64,000 nucleotides of DNA from Oerskovia jenensis (lineage in GTDB: Bacteria > Actinomycetota > Actinomycetes > Actinomycetales > Cellulomonadaceae): the NCBI RefSeq assembly GCF_016907235.1, contig NZ_JAFBBO010000001.1, forward strand, positions 1,116,001-1,180,000, given 5' to 3'. The first letter of the stretch is position 1. Each line of letters begins with the position of its first letter. Both the position numbers and the translations under genes were made by a program. The notes under the pieces are model-generated. The model ran no database searches and was not told the DNA's origin. It saw only the letters and a list, made by a program, of their open reading frames with translations. Positions 7,492-16,481 of the stretch are shown here, one piece after another.

Positions 7492-8373
7492 TCACGCGGC
7501 CGACGTCACGCCCACCGCCGCCCGCAGGCCCTCGGCGAGCGGCGTCGTCGGGCGGCCGATGAGGCGCGACAGCTCGTCCGACGTCGCGGCGAGCAGACCG
7601 TCACGCGTGTTGCCGTCGAGCGCGACCACGAAGCCTGCGGTCCCCTCGTCGAGGCCCGCGTCGAGGAGGACCTGGGTGTGCACCTCGGGGGTCACGTCCT
7701 GGTAGACGACCTCGCGACCGACGATCTCCGCGATGGTCGCGGCGAGGAACGGGTGGTCCCACGCGACGTCGCCCGAGAGCTCGCGGACGCCACCCTCGAA
7801 CGAGGGGTCGACGTCGGCTGCCGCGAGGACGACGGCAGCGGCCTCGGCGTAGTCCCTGCGGCTCGCCGACGCGACGAGACCCTCGCCGACGCTGCCGAGC
7901 ACGACGCCGGTCTCGCGCGCCTGCTCGACCACTCCGAGGTAGTTCTCGGTGTACCAGCCGTTGCGCAGGATCGTGGCGGGCAGCCCCGAGGCCGCGATGA
8001 GCTCCTCGGTGGCCTTGTGCTCGGGGGCGAGGACCAGTGCGGACGTGGTGGCCTGCGGCGCGCTCGTGTAGACGAGGTGGCGGACGCCGGCGGCACGGGC
8101 GGCCTCGACCACGTTGGCGTGCTGCTGGACACGCTGCCCGACCTCGGAGCCGGAGACCAGCAGGAGCACGTCGACCCCGTCGAGCGCCGTCGCCAAGGTC
8201 TCGGGGCGCGAGTAGTCGGCCTCGCGGACGACGACGCCGCGCTCGGCGAGGTCGACGGCCTTGGCCGGGGTGCGGACGGCGGCGACGATCCGCTCGGGGG
8301 CGACACCGCGCTCGAGGAGCGAGTCGACGACGAGGTGTCCGAGGTGTCCGGTGGCGGCGGTGACGGCGATCAT
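7492..8373 (-). CDS. NAD(P)H:quinone oxidoreductase / NmrA-like reductase (QorB/Qor2 type)
   Basis: The 293-residue protein opens with the Rossmann motif MIAVTAATGHLGHLVV (TGxxG) and has the atypical-SDR/NmrA layout: VYTSAPQA, ILRNGWYTENYL and the ISGD-like ELSGDVAWDH segment. QorB and Qor2 proteins reduce quinones with NADPH. AGGAGG precedes the ATG at 8373. It is divergent from an HxlR regulator gene, the same arrangement as the redox-sensing QorR with qor2 of Corynebacterium glutamicum (recalled from the literature). The adjacent VOC gene suggests a small quinone-detoxification region. An alternative would be a generic NAD(P)-dependent oxidoreductase. Confidence 0.9.
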   Translation of the reverse strand: MIAVTAATGHLGHLVVDSLLERGVAPERIVAAVRTPAKAVDLAERGVVVREADYSRPETLATALDGVDVLLLVSGSEVGQRVQQHANVVEAARAAGVRHLVYTSAPQATTSALVLAPEHKATEELIAASGLPATILRNGWYTENYLGVVEQARETGVVLGSVGEGLVASASRRDYAEAAAVVLAAADVDPSFEGGVRELSGDVAWDHPFLAATIAEIVGREVVYQDVTPEVHTQVLLDAGLDEGTAGFVVALDGNTRDGLLAATSDELSRLIGRPTTPLAEGLRAAVGVTSAA

Positions 8374-8411
8374 GGGGTCCTCCTGGGGGTGGTGGGTACC
8401 GCGACAGCCTG

Positions 8412-8432
8412 GCACTAACTTTTCGTCAGTGC
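8412..8432. promoter_or_regulatory. Imperfect palindrome in the qor/HxlR divergent promoter
   Basis: GCACTAAC (8412-8419) and GTCAGTGC (8425-8432) are inverted repeats with one mismatch and a 5-base spacer. The element lies 38 bases upstream of the qor start, in the intergenic region shared with the HxlR gene, and is a good candidate for the HxlR operator. Confidence 0.55.
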
Positions 8433-8497
8433 AATCCATTCTGCAGTGCGGCATACATCACAGTGCTCGCGATCGGCCTGCACGCTAGGCTGGCGTC

Positions 8498-8908
8498 GTG
8501 ACCGACCTCTCCGCCGCCCTCGACGCCACGGGACCGTCCGACGAGATGATCGCCGACGTGTTCCAGCGCGGCTGCACGTCCCGCCACGCGCTCGAGACCG
8601 TGACCGGCCGCTGGGGAGTCCTGACCGTCGCGGGCCTGCGCGACGGGGCCGTCCGCTTCAACGCCCTGCGCCGACGCATCGACGGCGTGAGCGAGAAGAT
8701 GCTCGCCCAGACGCTCCAGGGACTCGAACGCGACGGACTGGTCGTGCGCGAGGTCCGCGCGACCATCCCCCCGCACGTCGAGTACTCGCTCACCGAGCTC
8801 GGGCAGGTCGTGGCCGACAAGCTCGTCGGCCTCCTGGACGTGCTCGAAGCGGCGGTCCCCCAGGTCGCCGCCGCCCAGGAGGCGTACGACGCACGCGCTG
8901 CACGCTGA
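8498..8908 (+). CDS. HxlR (DUF24) family redox/quinone-responsive regulator, QorR-like
   Basis: The 136-residue protein has the HxlR winged helix: C26 in RGCTSRHALETVTGRWGVLTV, then GAVRFNALRRRIDGVSEKML and LERDGLVVREV. HxlR regulators such as YodB, CatR and QorR sense quinones or diamide through the N-terminal cysteine; Cys26 is in that position and is the only Cys in this protein. It is divergent from the quinone reductase gene and presumably represses it. A TAGGCT -10-like hexamer ends six bases before the GTG, so the mRNA may be leaderless. Family is secure; the target is inferred from position. Confidence 0.92.
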   Translation: MTDLSAALDATGPSDEMIADVFQRGCTSRHALETVTGRWGVLTVAGLRDGAVRFNALRRRIDGVSEKMLAQTLQGLERDGLVVREVRATIPPHVEYSLTELGQVVADKLVGLLDVLEAAVPQVAAAQEAYDARAAR

Positions 8909-8936
8909 CCCGTGCCAGGGTCCGTCGGGGCCGTCG

Positions 8937-9000
8937 CCGAGTGCATGAGGGCGCTGCGACACGCCCGGCGCGTCGCAGCCGAACCACGCACTCGCCGCTG
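8937..9000. repeat. Palindromic intergenic repeat, copy 3 (degenerate)
   Basis: Related to the copy at 7413-7477: it keeps GAGTGC near 8939, a GCTGCGAC/GTCGCAGC inverted pair in the middle and CACGCACTC near 8987-8995, but the outer arms have several mismatches. It lies between the HxlR gene and moaA. Confidence 0.6.
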
Positions 9001-9044
9001 GGCCGCCCCCGCCCCGGCGGCCCACGCTGCGTAGACTCGCGAGC

Positions 9045-10211
9045 ATGACCGCCGTCGCCCTCGGGCTCCCGCGCGTGCGCCCGACCGGGGCGCCGAGCAC
9101 CCTGGGGCGCCCGGACACCGAGGCGCTCGTCGACCGCTACGGGCGCGTCGCCCACGACCTGCGCGTGTCCGTCACGGAGAAGTGCTCGCTGCGCTGCACG
9201 TACTGCATGCCCGCCGAGGGGCTCCCCGCCATCCCGCGCGACGACCTCCTGACGCCGGCCGAGATCGGGCGGCTCGTCGGGATCGGCTACCGGCTCGGGA
9301 TCCGCGACGTGCGCTTCACGGGCGGCGAGCCGCTCATGCGCCCCGACCTCGCCGAGATCTTCCGGCGCACGCGCGCGGCGGCCCCCGGCGTCCGGATCTC
9401 GATGACGACCAACGCGATCGGTCTCGACAAGCGCGTCGGCGAGCTCGTCGAGGCCGGGCTCGACCGGGTCAACGTCTCGCTCGACACGGTCGACCGCACG
9501 CACTTCGCCGAGCTCACGCGCCGCGACCGGCTCCCCCAGGTCCTCGCGGGCATCCGGGCCGCGCTCGACGCGGGCCTGTCCCCCGTCAAGCTCAACGCGG
9601 TCCTCATGCCCGAGACCCTCGCGGGAGCGACGGACCTGCTCGCGTGGGCCGTCGAGCACGGGTGCCGGCTGCGCTTCATCGAGCAGATGCCCCTCGACGC
9701 GGACCAGAACTGGGCCCGCGACCAGCTCGTCTCGGCCGAGCGGCTGCTCGACGTCCTGGGCGAGCGCTTCGTCCTGGCTCCCGTGGGCCGTGAGGACCCG
9801 TCGGCCCCGGCCGAGGAGTGGGCCGTCGACGGCGGCCCCGCCACGGTCGGGATCATCGCCTCGGTCACGCGTTCGTTCTGCGGCGACTGCGACCGCACCC
9901 GGCTGACCGCCGAGGGCACCGTGCGCTCGTGCCTGTTCGGGAACGAGGAGGTGGACCTGCGCTCGCTGCTGCGGTCCGGTCACGCCGCCGGCCCGCCCGG
10001 CGAGGCGCGCGGCGACACGACCGACGACGCAGCACGCGTCGCCGCCACGGACGCCGCGATCGTCGCGGCCTGGCAGGGCGCCATGTGGGCCAAGCCGTAC
10101 GCGCACGGCCTCGACCGTGGCGCCCCCGACACGGGGGCGATCGGCGGTCGAGCCGCCGACCCGGGGGCCTTCGCCAGGACCGAGCGCAGCATGGGGGCCA
10201 TCGGGGGCTGA
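9045..10211 (+). CDS. moaA: GTP 3',8-cyclase MoaA, molybdenum cofactor biosynthesis
   Basis: MoaA is a radical-SAM enzyme that converts GTP to 3',8-cyclo-dihydro-GTP, the first step of molybdopterin synthesis. The 388-residue protein has the SAM-cluster motif C47-SLR-C51-TY-C54, the FTGGEPLMR segment, and the second 4Fe-4S motif C279-GD-C282 followed after 13 residues by C296, with the conserved R-TRLTAEG between them. The C-terminus ends in GG, which is essential in this family. It carries a longer Ala/Gly-rich insert before the tail than E. coli MoaA. A TAGACT box ends seven bases before the ATG, suggesting a leaderless message. moaE and moeA lie just downstream on the other strand. Confidence 0.97.
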   Translation: MTAVALGLPRVRPTGAPSTLGRPDTEALVDRYGRVAHDLRVSVTEKCSLRCTYCMPAEGLPAIPRDDLLTPAEIGRLVGIGYRLGIRDVRFTGGEPLMRPDLAEIFRRTRAAAPGVRISMTTNAIGLDKRVGELVEAGLDRVNVSLDTVDRTHFAELTRRDRLPQVLAGIRAALDAGLSPVKLNAVLMPETLAGATDLLAWAVEHGCRLRFIEQMPLDADQNWARDQLVSAERLLDVLGERFVLAPVGREDPSAPAEEWAVDGGPATVGIIASVTRSFCGDCDRTRLTAEGTVRSCLFGNEEVDLRSLLRSGHAAGPPGEARGDTTDDAARVAATDAAIVAAWQGAMWAKPYAHGLDRGAPDTGAIGGRAADPGAFARTERSMGAIGG

Positions 10212-10248
10212 CCGGCCCGGCCGCGACCGGTCGTCCGGTCGTCGGCCC

Positions 10249-10292
10249 ACCCGCGGAGCAACCCGCGGAGCAGCCCGCGGAGCAGCCCACGG
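10249..10292. repeat. 12-bp tandem repeat
   Basis: Three full copies of (a/g)cccgcggagca at 10249-10260, 10261-10272 and 10273-10284 plus a partial fourth. It is non-coding sequence after moaA, and probably a simple slippage product. Confidence 0.75.
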
Positions 10293-10375
10293 ACGTGTCC
10301 AAGATCATCGTCCACCCGGCCCCGTCAGCCGCAGGATCTCGGGCCTCAGAGCCCCTCGGGACCTACCATGGACGA

Positions 10376-10612
10376 GTGGCCCTCCTCGACCTTCCCCGCG
10401 ACACCCGTCCCTCCGACCCGCCCGCTCCACGGACCGACGCACTCCCCGTCCACCGGCCCGGGCCGAGCCGCCTGACCGCCGGCCCGAGCACCGTCCTGGG
10501 CACCCTGATCGGTGTCACCGTGGGCACGTCCCTGCTCGCCGGCCCCGGCCTGATCCTGGGCGCGCTCGTCGGCATCGGGTTCGGCCTCCTCAAGGACAAC
10601 CCGCGCGACTGA
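10376..10612 (+). CDS. Small putative membrane protein
   Basis: A GTG at 10376 opens a 78-codon frame. The first 40 residues are Pro/Arg-rich; the last 40 form a hydrophobic hairpin (STVLGTLIGVTVGTSLLAGP then LILGALVGIGFGLL) ending in KDNPRD, which resembles a two-helix glycine-zipper-like membrane peptide. No good ribosome binding site is visible, and another frame opens with an ATG at 10368, so this is supported only by the plausible membrane hairpin. No family recognised. Confidence 0.45.
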   Translation: MALLDLPRDTRPSDPPAPRTDALPVHRPGPSRLTAGPSTVLGTLIGVTVGTSLLAGPGLILGALVGIGFGLLKDNPRD

Positions 10613-10673
10613 CACACCCGCCGACGTCGCGGGTCGGTGCGTGGGCACAGGCGCCCCCGCCGCAGCGCCGCCG

Positions 10674-11159
10674 CTACAGCCCGACCCACTCCGAGTCGCC
10701 GTCGGTGAAGTGCTGCCGCTTCCAGATCGGCACCTCGGCCTTGATGCGCTCGACGAGCAGCGAGCACACCGCGAACGCCTCGGCCCGGTGTCCCGAGGCG
10801 ACGCTCGCGACGAGCGCCACGTCCCCGATCGTCAGCACGCCGTACCGGTGGACCGCCGCGACGCGCAGTCCCGTCTCGGCGGACACCGCAGCGCAGCAGC
10901 GCCGGAGCACCTGGGTCGCGTCGGGGTGCGCCTCGTAGTCGAGGCCCGTGACGTCGCGCCCGCCGTCGACGTCACGCACGACCCCGCGGAAGGTCACGAC
11001 GGCGCCGCACTCTCGCGAGGACACCGCCCCCTCCACGGACCGCACCACGGCGTCGTCGAGCACGTCGCTCGTCACGCGGGACACGTCGCCCGGCGCGGGC
11101 GCACCGTGGGGGTCGCCGGCCGTCGTCTTGCCGTCCTCGGCTCTCGGAGTGCCGCTCAC
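10674..11159 (-). CDS. moaE: Molybdopterin synthase catalytic subunit MoaE
   Basis: MoaE pairs with MoaD to transfer sulfur to precursor Z, making molybdopterin. The 161-residue protein carries the family signature in order: GAVVTFRGVVRDVDGG, LDYEAHPDA, VHRYGVLTIGDVALVASVAS, HRAEAFAVC and the active-site ERIKAEVPIWKRQHFTDG with its lysines. The GTG at 11159 overlaps the moeA stop codon (GTGA), so translation is coupled to moeA. About 25 extra residues precede the conserved domain. No moaD or moaC is in the window. Confidence 0.95.
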   Translation of the reverse strand: MSGTPRAEDGKTTAGDPHGAPAPGDVSRVTSDVLDDAVVRSVEGAVSSRECGAVVTFRGVVRDVDGGRDVTGLDYEAHPDATQVLRRCCAAVSAETGLRVAAVHRYGVLTIGDVALVASVASGHRAEAFAVCSLLVERIKAEVPIWKRQHFTDGDSEWVGL

Positions 11160-12505
11160 AGCCGCACCACCCGCACGCTCTCGCCCTCCTCGACCCTGGC
11201 CACGCCCTCGGGCACCTCGATCAGCACGTCGGCGGCCGCCATGGTCGCCACGAGGTGCGACCCCGCGCCGCCCACGACCTCGACCGTGCCACCGGGCCCC
11301 AGCCGTCCACGGAGCATCTGGGCCTTGGCGGGCGGAGAGTCGATCGCACCGGCCAGGCGGCGCCACTCGACCTCACGCTCGGGCCGTCCCGCGGCACGTT
11401 CGAGGGCCGGCCGCGCGAAGACCGCGAACGAGACCTGGGCGCTCACGGGGTTCCCGGGGAAGGTGAGGACCGGGGTGCCGTGACGGGTCCCGAACCCTTG
11501 CGGCCCACCGGGCTGCATCGCGACCGACCGGAACACGACGTCCTCCCCCAGGGTGTCCTTGACGACCTCGTAGGCACCCTGGCTCACTCCACCCGACGTG
11601 AGCACCACGTCGGCCTCCTCGGCGGCCCGAGCCAGCAGGGCCGCCAGGTCGCGCGGGTCGTCGCCCGTCCGTCCGGTGAGCACGACGTCGGCCCCGGCCC
11701 GGCGGGCGGCCGCCGCGAGCCCGTGCAGGTTCGCGTCGTAGACCTGACCGATGGCGGCGACCTGGCCGGGCTCGACGACCTCCGTGCCGGTCGAGACCAC
11801 CGCGACCCGCACGCGCGCCCGGACGTCCAGCGCAGGCACACCGCACGACGCGGCGGCGGCCAGGTGCTGCGGCCCGAGCAGCGTCCCGGCCGCCAGCACC
11901 GGCCCACCGCCGCGCACGTCCGTCCCGACGTCCCGCACGAACTCCCCCGTGCCACGCGGCGCCAGCACCCCGACCTCCGTCCCGACCGACCCGCGCACGG
12001 CACCGGTCGCGGGCGCACCGAAGCGGACGGCGTCGGTGTCCTCCACGGGCACGACGGCGTCGCTCCCCTCGGGCACGACGGCGCCCGTCATGATCCGGGC
12101 CGCCGTCCCTGGGGCGAGCACCGCCGGCGTGCCGGGGCCCGCGGGGATCTCGGCCACGACGGGCAGCACCACGGGCGACCCGTCCGAGGCCCCGGCGACG
12201 TCCGCCGACCGCACCGCGTAGCCGTCCATCTGCGAGCTGCGGAACGCGGGCAGGTCGACCGGCGCGAGCAGGTCCGCCGCGAGCACCCGGTCGAGCGCGT
12301 CGACCAGCGCCACGTGCTCGACGCGCCTGTCCGCGAGCGCCGGACCGAGCAGCGCCTCGACCTCGCGGCGGTGCTGCTCGACGCTCACGCGGCGGGCCGT
12401 CGCTGCCTGCTGGTGCTGCGCCCCGGGTGCGGTCGGCGCGGCGGTGGGCGGCGCCGTCGGGCCGCTCCTCGCCTCTGCGTTCGGCACTGCCTGCTCTGCC
12501 GTCAC
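11156..12505 (-). CDS. moeA: Molybdopterin molybdenumtransferase MoeA
   Basis: MoeA inserts molybdate into adenylylated molybdopterin. The 449-residue protein shows the four-domain MoeA layout: FRSSQMDGYAVRSAD near residue 90, IMTGAVVPEGSDAVVPVEDT, then the MPT-binding domain with VAVVSTGTEVVEPG and LTSGGVSQGAYEVVKDTL, TFPGNPVSAQVSF, and a C-terminal beta-barrel domain. An Ala/Pro-rich extension of about 37 residues precedes the usual start; the ATG at 12505 was kept as the only clear candidate. It heads the moeA-moaE pair. Confidence 0.96.
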   Translation of the reverse strand: MTAEQAVPNAEARSGPTAPPTAAPTAPGAQHQQAATARRVSVEQHRREVEALLGPALADRRVEHVALVDALDRVLAADLLAPVDLPAFRSSQMDGYAVRSADVAGASDGSPVVLPVVAEIPAGPGTPAVLAPGTAARIMTGAVVPEGSDAVVPVEDTDAVRFGAPATGAVRGSVGTEVGVLAPRGTGEFVRDVGTDVRGGGPVLAAGTLLGPQHLAAAASCGVPALDVRARVRVAVVSTGTEVVEPGQVAAIGQVYDANLHGLAAAARRAGADVVLTGRTGDDPRDLAALLARAAEEADVVLTSGGVSQGAYEVVKDTLGEDVVFRSVAMQPGGPQGFGTRHGTPVLTFPGNPVSAQVSFAVFARPALERAAGRPEREVEWRRLAGAIDSPPAKAQMLRGRLGPGGTVEVVGGAGSHLVATMAAADVLIEVPEGVARVEEGESVRVVRL

Positions 12506-12636
12506 TTCTGCTCCTCACGACGCCCGGGGCGGACCACCCGCCGGCGGCCACGGGACCCAGCCTGTCACGATCCGCGGGTCACGAGCGTGCCGGTCCGACG
12601 GTTGCGCCGCGCGTCGCGCGCTGCGACCTTGGAGCG

Positions 12637-14085
12637 GTGACGTCCACTCCCCCGGTCCCGCCGGCGCAGCCCGGCGGGCGTCCGCTCCTCCCGACGCTCG
12701 ACCAGCGACCGGGACCACCGCTGCGCTTCCCCGTGAGACCGGTCGCGCCCGCGGTCCGGCAGTTCCTCGCGACCGAGGCGGGCGGCGCGGTCCTGCTGCT
12801 CGCCGCGACGGTGATCGCGCTCGTCTGGGCGAACTCGGCGTGGTCGGCCGCGTACGACGACCTGTGGGCCACCACGGCCGGGATCCACCTGGGCGACTGG
12901 TCGCTCGACATGGACCTGCACCACTGGGTCAACGACGCCGCGATGGCCGTCTTCTTCCTCGTGATCGGGCTCGAGATCAACCGTGAGGTCACGAGCGGCG
13001 AGCTCCGCAACCGGCGGACCGTCGCGGTGCCCGCGCTCGGCGCGCTGGGCGGGCTGCTCGTCCCCGCGCTCGTCTATCTCGCGTTCAACGCGGGCACCGA
13101 CGCGCAGCACGGCTGGGGCGTGGTCATGTCGACCGACACGGCGTTCCTCGTGGGGGTCCTCGCGCTGTTCGGCCCGCGCTGCCCCGACCGGCTGCGGCTG
13201 TTCCTGCTGACCCTCGCGGTCGTCGACGACATCGGCGCCATCACGGTCATGGCCGTCTTCTACAACGACGGTGTGTGGCTGCCCGGCCTCGCGATCGCGG
13301 GCGCCCTCGTCGCGGGCATGCTCGTGATGCGCTGGCTCGGGGTCTGGCGCCTCGCGCCCTACGTGGGCGTGGGCATCGCGCTGTGGCTCGCGGTGTACGC
13401 CTCGGGCGTCCACGCGACGCTCGCGGGCGTCCTGGTCGGGCTGCTCGTCCCCTCGCGCCGGGCCCGCCCGGACCAGGTCGACGACGTCCCGGGGTACGCC
13501 CAGCGCCTGCGTGAGGAGACGACGGCGGAGCGCGAGCACCTGACCGAGCTCGCCGCACGCGCGGCCGTGCCCGCGAGCGACCGGCTCCAGCGCGTCCTGC
13601 ACCCGTGGAGCGCCTACGTCGTGGTGCCCGTGTTCGGGCTGGCGAACGCGGGCGTGCAGCTCGACGCCGAGTCGCTGTCGGCCGCGATGACGTCGCGGCT
13701 GACGATCGGGGTCGCGGTCGCGCTCGTGGTGGGCAACGCCGTCGGGATCTTCGGTGCCTCGGCCCTGGCCCTGCGGCTGAACCTGGGCGACCTGCCCGGC
13801 CGGGTGCGCTACTCGCACCTGCTGGGCGGCGCGATGCTCGCGGGGATCGGGTTCACCATCTCGTTGTTCATCGCCGAGCTCGCGTTCGACGACGAGGCGC
13901 TCATCGAGCAGGCAAAGATCGGGATCCTCGCGGGGTCGCTCGTCGCGGCCGTCGCCGGGTCCGTGACGCTGCGCATCCTGGGCGAACGCCTGCCCCTGTG
14001 CTCGCCCGAGTCCCCCGGGCCGCCGCCCGGGCTGCCACCCCGGCCGTGGCGCGCACCCGAGGCGATCGAGGACGGCGGGGTGTAG
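12637..14085 (+). CDS. nhaA: Na+/H+ antiporter NhaA
   Basis: NhaA exchanges internal Na+ or Li+ for external protons and controls pH and salt tolerance. The 482-residue protein has about 12 membrane segments and the diagnostic ion-binding motif VVDDIGAI with Asp197 and Asp198, plus Asp167 in VVMSTDTAFLVG, and VFGLANAGV and GIGFTISLFIAELAF. The GTG at 12637 was chosen because it follows GGAGCG and begins just before the divergent moeA promoter; a GACCTT box ends six bases before it, so a leaderless start is also possible. The C-terminal tail is Pro-rich and lacks the thioredoxin domain sometimes fused to actinobacterial NhaA. Confidence 0.95.
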   Translation: MTSTPPVPPAQPGGRPLLPTLDQRPGPPLRFPVRPVAPAVRQFLATEAGGAVLLLAATVIALVWANSAWSAAYDDLWATTAGIHLGDWSLDMDLHHWVNDAAMAVFFLVIGLEINREVTSGELRNRRTVAVPALGALGGLLVPALVYLAFNAGTDAQHGWGVVMSTDTAFLVGVLALFGPRCPDRLRLFLLTLAVVDDIGAITVMAVFYNDGVWLPGLAIAGALVAGMLVMRWLGVWRLAPYVGVGIALWLAVYASGVHATLAGVLVGLLVPSRRARPDQVDDVPGYAQRLREETTAEREHLTELAARAAVPASDRLQRVLHPWSAYVVVPVFGLANAGVQLDAESLSAAMTSRLTIGVAVALVVGNAVGIFGASALALRLNLGDLPGRVRYSHLLGGAMLAGIGFTISLFIAELAFDDEALIEQAKIGILAGSLVAAVAGSVTLRILGERLPLCSPESPGPPPGLPPRPWRAPEAIEDGGV

Positions 14086-14244
14086 GCCCCTCGCGCGCAG
14101 GTCCTCGTGCGGTGGCTCCGCCGTGCGGTGGCCCGTCCGCCCCTCGGGCGACACACTGAGACTCACGGCGGGCCGACGACGACCCGCCGCCGCGACGCAG
14201 ACGACCGGGGGCGACCATGGGCTCGTGCAGCACCGGAGCAGGCC

Positions 14245-15885
14245 GTGGCTCGTACCGCTGAGCGCGCCACGGGAATCGTCCTGCTGACGCTCGCCTCGGG
14301 CCAGTTCGTCATGACGCTCGACAGCTCGGTCATGAACGTGTCGATCGCCCAGGTCGCGCAGGACGTGGGCACCACGGTCACGGGCATCCAGACCGCCATC
14401 ACGCTCTACACGCTCGTCATGGCCACGCTCATGATCCCGGGCGGCAAGGTCGGCGGGCTGATCGGGCGCCGTCGGGCGTTCGTGCTCGGGTGCATCATCT
14501 ACGCGTGCGGGTCCTTCACGACCGCCCTCGCGCCGAACCTCGGGGTGCTGATCCTCGGCTGGTCCGTGCTCGAGGGGATCGGCGCGGCGCTCATCATGCC
14601 CGCGATCGTCGCGCTCGTCGCCTCCAACTTCGCGGCCCCCGACCGGCCGCGCGCCTACGGGCTGGTCGCGTCCGCGGGGGCCATCGCGGTGGCCGCCGGG
14701 CCGCTCGTGGGCGGGCTCGTCACGACGTACTGGACGTGGCGCTACGTGTTCGTCGGCGAGGTCGTGATCGTCGCCGTGATCCTGCTGCTCACGCGCCGGA
14801 TCGCCGACGCGCCGCTCGGGCCGCGGTTCCGGCTCGACCTGGTCGGCGCGGCGCTGTCCGCGGTCGGGCTCGGCATCGCGGTGTTCGGCGTGCTGCGCTC
14901 GGGCGAGTGGGGCTGGGTCCAGACCCGGCCGGGCGGGCCGTCGTGGCTCGGCCTGTCCCCGACCATCTGGCTGATCCTGGCCGGGATGCTGATCGTGCGA
15001 CTGTTCTTCGCGTGGGAGCACCGCGTCGTCGCAGCGGGCAAGGAACCGCTCGTGCGGCCCGACATGCTGCGCAACGCCCAGCTCAACGGCGGGCTGACGA
15101 TGTTCTTCTTCCAGTTCATGCTCCAGGCGGGGCTGTTCTTCACGGTCCCCCTGTACCTGTCGGTCGCCCTCGGGCTCTCCGCGCTGGACACCGGCATCCG
15201 GCTCCTGCCCCTGTCCGTGACGCTCCTGCTCGCGGCGGTGGGGATCCCCCGCTTCTTCCCGCGCGCCTCGCCCCGCACGGTCGTGCGGTGGGGCGTGGCA
15301 GCCCTGCTCGCCGGGATCGTGAGCCTGCTCGCCGGGCTCGAGGTCGGTGCCGGGCCCGAGGTCGTCACGGTCCCGCTCGCCCTCGCGGGGCTCGGGGTCG
15401 GGGCGCTGGCCTCGCAGCTCGGGGCCGTGACCGTCTCGGCCGTGCCCGACGAGGAGAGCGGCGACGTCGGCGGCCTGCAGAACACCCTGACCAACCTGGG
15501 GGCGTCGCTCGGGACGGCGCTCGCCGGGTCCGTCCTCATCGCGGGCCTCACGGCGACCTTCCTCACCGGGGTCGCGAACAACCCCGCGGTGCGGACCGAG
15601 ATCGCCGCGACGGCCCAGGTCGAGCTCGCGGGCGGCGTCCCGTTCATCTCCGACGCGCAGGTCGAGGAGGCGCTCACGAGCGCAGGGCTCCCGCCCGAGG
15701 AGGTCACCGCCCTGACCGAGGAGAACGAGACCGCACGCATCACGGGCCTGCGGACGAGCCTCGCGGTGCTCGCCCTCGTGGCACTGACGGCGCTGTTCTT
15801 CGCGCGGCTGATCCCGACCGTGCCCGTGGGTGGCCCGGCAGCCCCGAGGAAGGACTCGGACGCCCCTTCGGCTCAGGCGCCCTGA
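14245..15885 (+). CDS. MFS drug/multidrug exporter, DHA2 (14-TM) family
   Basis: The 546-residue protein begins with the DHA2 pattern FVMTLDSSVMNVSIAQVAQD and has motif A-like GKVGGLIGRRRAF and motif C-like AGPLVGGLVTTYWTWRYVF, then a second half with RPDMLRNAQLNGGL and GGLQNTLTNLGASLGTA. About 14 membrane segments are expected, acting as proton-coupled efflux in the cytoplasmic membrane. The GTG at 14245 is preferred over longer Arg-rich readings. The last 13 bases overlap the convergent thioredoxin-fold gene. Substrate cannot be assigned. Confidence 0.92.
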   Translation: MARTAERATGIVLLTLASGQFVMTLDSSVMNVSIAQVAQDVGTTVTGIQTAITLYTLVMATLMIPGGKVGGLIGRRRAFVLGCIIYACGSFTTALAPNLGVLILGWSVLEGIGAALIMPAIVALVASNFAAPDRPRAYGLVASAGAIAVAAGPLVGGLVTTYWTWRYVFVGEVVIVAVILLLTRRIADAPLGPRFRLDLVGAALSAVGLGIAVFGVLRSGEWGWVQTRPGGPSWLGLSPTIWLILAGMLIVRLFFAWEHRVVAAGKEPLVRPDMLRNAQLNGGLTMFFFQFMLQAGLFFTVPLYLSVALGLSALDTGIRLLPLSVTLLLAAVGIPRFFPRASPRTVVRWGVAALLAGIVSLLAGLEVGAGPEVVTVPLALAGLGVGALASQLGAVTVSAVPDEESGDVGGLQNTLTNLGASLGTALAGSVLIAGLTATFLTGVANNPAVRTEIAATAQVELAGGVPFISDAQVEEALTSAGLPPEEVTALTEENETARITGLRTSLAVLALVALTALFFARLIPTVPVGGPAAPRKDSDAPSAQAP

Positions 15886-16481
15886 CCGGTCGCCGAACCC
15901 GCCGCCCGTCCCGCGTCCGCGAGCGCGGCGGCGACCGCCGCCCGGACGCCGTCCTCGGTGACCCGGCCGCGGTACCGCTCGCCGTCGACGTACACCGTCG
16001 GGGTCCCGCGCACTCCCAGCGCGCCCCCCGCCAGGTAGTCGCGCTCGACCACGTCACCGTGCTGCTGGGCCGCGTCGCCGACGACGCTCGCGCCGTCCAG
16101 CCCCAGCTTCTGCGCCCAGTGCGCGAGCCCAACGTCGTCGAGCCGGTCCTGGTGCGCGAACAGGAGGTCGTGCATGTCCCAGAACCTGCCCTGCGCACCG
16201 GCTGCCTCGGCCGCGAGCGCCGCCGTGAGCGCGTAGGGGTGGACCTCGAACAGCGGGAAGTGGCGGAAGACGAGCCGGACCTGGCCGCCGGACTCCTCGA
16301 CGACCGTCCGCAGGACGGGGGCCGCGTCGTGGCAGTAGGGGCACTCGAAGTCGCCGAACTCGACGATCGTCACGGGGGCGTCGGGGTCACCGAAGACGTG
16401 CGCGTCGGGCGGGACGAGCTCTGCTCCGGGGCGGGTCGTCGGATCAGGACGTTCTGCGGGCGAGGTCATGTCCCCCAGCAT
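15873..16481 (-). CDS. DsbA-family thioredoxin-fold oxidoreductase
   Basis: The 202-residue protein contains a redox-active C47-PY-C50 in EFGDFECPYCHDAAP, helical insert residues typical of DsbA-like proteins, and the cis-proline loop RGTPTVYVDGERYRG. There is no signal peptide, so it is probably cytoplasmic, unlike classical DsbA. The ATG at 16481 overlaps the acylphosphatase stop (ATGA); a second ATG at 16469 is possible. Similar domains are fused to or placed near NhaA in actinobacteria, which fits the nhaA gene nearby. It ends in a 13-base convergent overlap with the exporter gene. Confidence 0.92.
   Translation of the reverse strand: MLGDMTSPAERPDPTTRPGAELVPPDAHVFGDPDAPVTIVEFGDFECPYCHDAAPVLRTVVEESGGQVRLVFRHFPLFEVHPYALTAALAAEAAGAQGRFWDMHDLLFAHQDRLDDVGLAHWAQKLGLDGASVVGDAAQQHGDVVERDYLAGGALGVRGTPTVYVDGERYRGRVTEDGVRAAVAAALADAGRAAGSATGQGA

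Noticed and set aside
10249-10292. 12-bp tandem repeat as a possible origin or iteron
   Set aside because: Only three copies after moaA, with no replication gene or AT-rich tract nearby.
10368-10475. ATG-started 35-codon frame overlapping the small membrane ORF
   Set aside because: Pro/Thr/Ser-rich, no ribosome binding site, weaker than the GTG frame with a membrane hairpin.
12565-15021. Minus-strand 818-codon frame
   Set aside because: Antisense to nhaA and the DHA2 exporter; His/Arg/Asp-rich with no domain.
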